Source: Bacteroidales bacterium (lineage in GTDB: Bacteria > Bacteroidota > Bacteroidia > Bacteroidales > UBA932). From it: DNA of 7,224 nucleotides. The position numbers were made by a program, and so were the translations under genes. The notes below the pieces were generated by a model. It was given only the letters and a program-made list of their open reading frames with translations, did no database searches and was not told the DNA's origin. Below, one piece after another: positions 6,037 through 7,224 of the stretch; position 1 is the first letter of the stretch; every line of letters starts with the position of its first letter. The stretch covers positions 1 to 7,224 of the forward strand of contig JAAZCF010000173.1 in NCBI GenBank assembly GCA_012513425.1. Reading direction: 5' to 3'.

Positions 6037-6992
6037 TGAAGCTCAATATAGAAATTGACTCTGACAGTGGCTTCTGTAATGGCGTGGTCAGGGCCGTGAA
6101 GAGGGCCGAAAGCTATTTAGACAGCCACTACGGGCTTTATTCTCTGGGCGCTATAGTTCATAATTCACAAGAAATTGAAAGGCTTCAGAAAAAGGGGCTT
6201 CAAATAATTGATGCCGAGCAAATGGCAGATTTGCAAAATGAAGTAGTGCTCGTGAGGGCTCATGGTGAGCCGCCTGCTACCTACGCTTTGGCTCAAAAGA
6301 ATGAACTCAGATTGATTGACTGCACCTGCCCTGTTGTGCTGAGGCTCCAGAAGCAGATTGCATCTGTGTATAAGGAGATTTCTCAGCAAGGCGGCACCGT
6401 TGTGATTTTCGGCAAAAAAGGTCACGCTGAGGTCAACGGGCTTGTGGGGCAGATAGGTGGGAATGCTGTGGTGGTGGAAAGCGCTGATGAGTTGGATGGC
6501 ATCGATTTCAGTCATCCGGTGGCTCTTTTTTCCCAAACGACAAAAGACCCTGAGGAATATGCCATGCTGATTGCCGAGTGCAAAGCCCGAAGCAAGCGAG
6601 CCAAGGGAGAGGCTGACGGGGATGGCGAGACTGGCAAGGATGGCGGTGCTGGTGAGTCAGGCAAGGCTGATGTGGACGGTGATAGTGGGCGTTTCAGAGC
6701 TTATGACACCATCTGCAAGCAGGTGGCAGCCCGGCACAAGTCCCTTGTCAAGTTTGCTGCTACCCATGATGTGATACTTTTCGTCAGTGGCCATGAGAGC
6801 TCCAACGGCAAGGTTCTATTCAACCTATGCAAGAGCCAAAATCCCAAAACCTATTGGGTCGAAAATCTGGAAATGCTGAACCTTAGCGTCTTCAAAGATG
6901 GCGAAAGTGTCGGAATCTGCGGTGCGACTTCAACTCCGCATTGGCAATTGGAAGAATTATATATATATTTGCAAGATAAAATAAAAAATTAA
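6036..6992 (+). CDS. ispH: 4-hydroxy-3-methylbut-2-enyl diphosphate reductase (IspH/LytB), 318 aa
   Basis: IspH is the [4Fe-4S] enzyme that performs the last step of the MEP pathway, reducing HMBPP to IPP and DMAPP. Cluster ligands are seen as C14 (GFCNGV), C98 (DCTCPVV) and C227 (DTICKQ). Substrate-binding residues include H42 (IVHN), H76 (RAHGEP), H130 and E132 (GKKGHAEV), T168-T169 (SQTTK), S255-S256-N257 (SSNGK) and S299. All key residues are present, so it should be active. The start ATG overlaps the cmk stop as TAATG, which suggests translational coupling. The protein is longer than the roughly 285-290 residues I expect for Bacteroidales IspH, because a Gly/Asp/Glu/Lys-rich stretch at about 185-219 lies between QTTK and TICKQ. 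It contains three imperfect repeats and is far richer in GC than the rest of the gene. It is probably a disordered surface loop. efp follows 15 bp downstream. Confidence 0.96.
   Translation: MKLNIEIDSDSGFCNGVVRAVKRAESYLDSHYGLYSLGAIVHNSQEIERLQKKGLQIIDAEQMADLQNEVVLVRAHGEPPATYALAQKNELRLIDCTCPVVLRLQKQIASVYKEISQQGGTVVIFGKKGHAEVNGLVGQIGGNAVVVESADELDGIDFSHPVALFSQTTKDPEEYAMLIAECKARSKRAKGEADGDGETGKDGGAGESGKADVDGDSGRFRAYDTICKQVAARHKSLVKFAATHDVILFVSGHESSNGKVLFNLCKSQNPKTYWVENLEMLNLSVFKDGESVGICGATSTPHWQLEELYIYLQDKIKN
6603..6689 (+). repeat. Three imperfect tandem repeats coding a loop within IspH
   Basis: The translated units are KGEADGDGETG (6603-6635), KDGGAGESG (6636-6662) and KADVDGDSG (6663-6689), that is 33, 27 and 27 bases. 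Each starts with Lys (AAG) and ends Gly-acid-Ser/Thr-Gly. By hand count 39 of 60 bases at 6601-6660 are G or C, well above the flanking gene. All units keep the reading frame. The repeats are diverged at the DNA level, so this is an old or relaxed expansion and not a slippery microsatellite. Confidence 0.65.
6940..6971 (+). promoter_or_regulatory. Possible internal promoter for efp, at the ispH 3' end
   Basis: TATATTTG at 6964-6971 is a full match to TAnnTTTG. ATTG at 6940-6943 is one mismatch from the -33 TTTG, at a spacing of 20 bp. Transcription would begin near 6978, about 30 bases before the efp ATG. This would let efp be expressed independently of cmk-ispH. The elements lie in coding sequence for LEELYIYLQD, where AT-rich codons could give the match by chance. 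Confidence 0.35.
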
Positions 6993-7007
6993 TAATCACG
7001 ATATTTT

Positions 7008-7224
7008 ATGGCAACAACTGCTGATTTTAAAAACGGTCTATGCATGGACTTCAATGGTAAACCCGTATCAATCGTATGGTTTCAACACGTTAAACCAGGA
7101 AAAGGTCCTGCTTTCGTAAAGACAAAGCTCCGCAATTTGGAAAATGGCCGTATTCTCGAAAAAACATTCAGTGCAGGTGAGAGAGTAGATGTTATTTCTA
7201 TTGAGCATCGCCCTTACCAATACC
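7008..7224 (+). CDS. efp: Elongation factor P, N-terminal part (72 codons, cut by the window end)
   Basis: EF-P binds the ribosome between the P and E sites and relieves stalling at polyproline stretches. The frame starts MATTADFKNG and holds the KOW-like domain I, including the loop HVKPGKGPAF (27-36), whose tip Lys32 corresponds to the post-translationally modified residue of the family (Lys34 in E. coli). After that come VKTKLRNL and TFSAGE, then EHRPYQY, the start of the OB-fold domain II. Full-length proteins are about 185-188 residues, so roughly 115 residues lie beyond the window; there is no sign of truncation other than the edge. The gene lies 15 bp after ispH on the same strand, so it is probably co-transcribed, with a possible extra promoter inside ispH. 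The modification enzyme cannot be told from this window. Confidence 0.95.
   Translation, partial: MATTADFKNGLCMDFNGKPVSIVWFQHVKPGKGPAFVKTKLRNLENGRILEKTFSAGERVDVISIEHRPYQY

Noticed and set aside
6165..6536. Minus-strand open frame of 123 codons opposite ispH.
   Set aside because: It is a shadow of an intact conserved enzyme; no promoter or domain supports it.
6603..6689. The IspH repeats as a phase-variable slippery tract.
   Set aside because: Units are multiples of three bases and too diverged at the DNA level for strand slippage to switch the frame.

Overview
The window looks like a chromosomal housekeeping segment from a member of the Bacteroidota, most likely the order Bacteroidales. Four things point there. 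The large FtsX-type permease has the two-times-four-helix layout common in that phylum. No Shine-Dalgarno sequence precedes any start; AT-rich bases do instead. Promoter-like TAnnTTTG elements occur where promoters are expected. The Der, IspH, Cmk and EF-P sequences carry Bacteroidales-like wording, for example DCTCPVV and SSNGK in IspH. Genus is not resolved. No tRNA, rRNA, CRISPR, insertion sequence or phage gene was seen.

Layout: positions 1-285 are AT-rich and hold no convincing gene, only a terminator hairpin (200-256). Three genes run leftward: a sigma-54-type response regulator (4114-5274), the ribosome-assembly GTPase Der (2794-4101) and an FtsX/MacB-type ABC permease (286-2667). Regulator and der are 12 bp apart and probably one transcript. 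Between der and the permease lies a 126-bp spacer with three consecutive hairpins, the last a good intrinsic terminator, so the permease is probably a separate unit or is reached by read-through. An 81-bp divergent promoter region (5275-5355) separates this from a rightward group: cmk (5356-6036), ispH (6036-6992, overlapping cmk by one base) and the 5' part of efp (7008 to the window end).

The rightward group combines nucleotide supply (CMP kinase), the last step of the MEP isoprenoid pathway (IspH) and translation elongation (EF-P). The leftward group combines regulation, ribosome biogenesis and an envelope permease. The genes do not form one pathway; this looks like ordinary core-genome clustering. 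I found no clearly new multi-gene system.

The points worth a second look are within genes: a GC-rich three-unit repeat inserted in IspH, a sigma-54 activator with no DNA-binding domain and a GSFTSA loop in place of GAFTGA, a Val-to-Gly change in the first P-loop of Der, and the stacked hairpins upstream of the permease.
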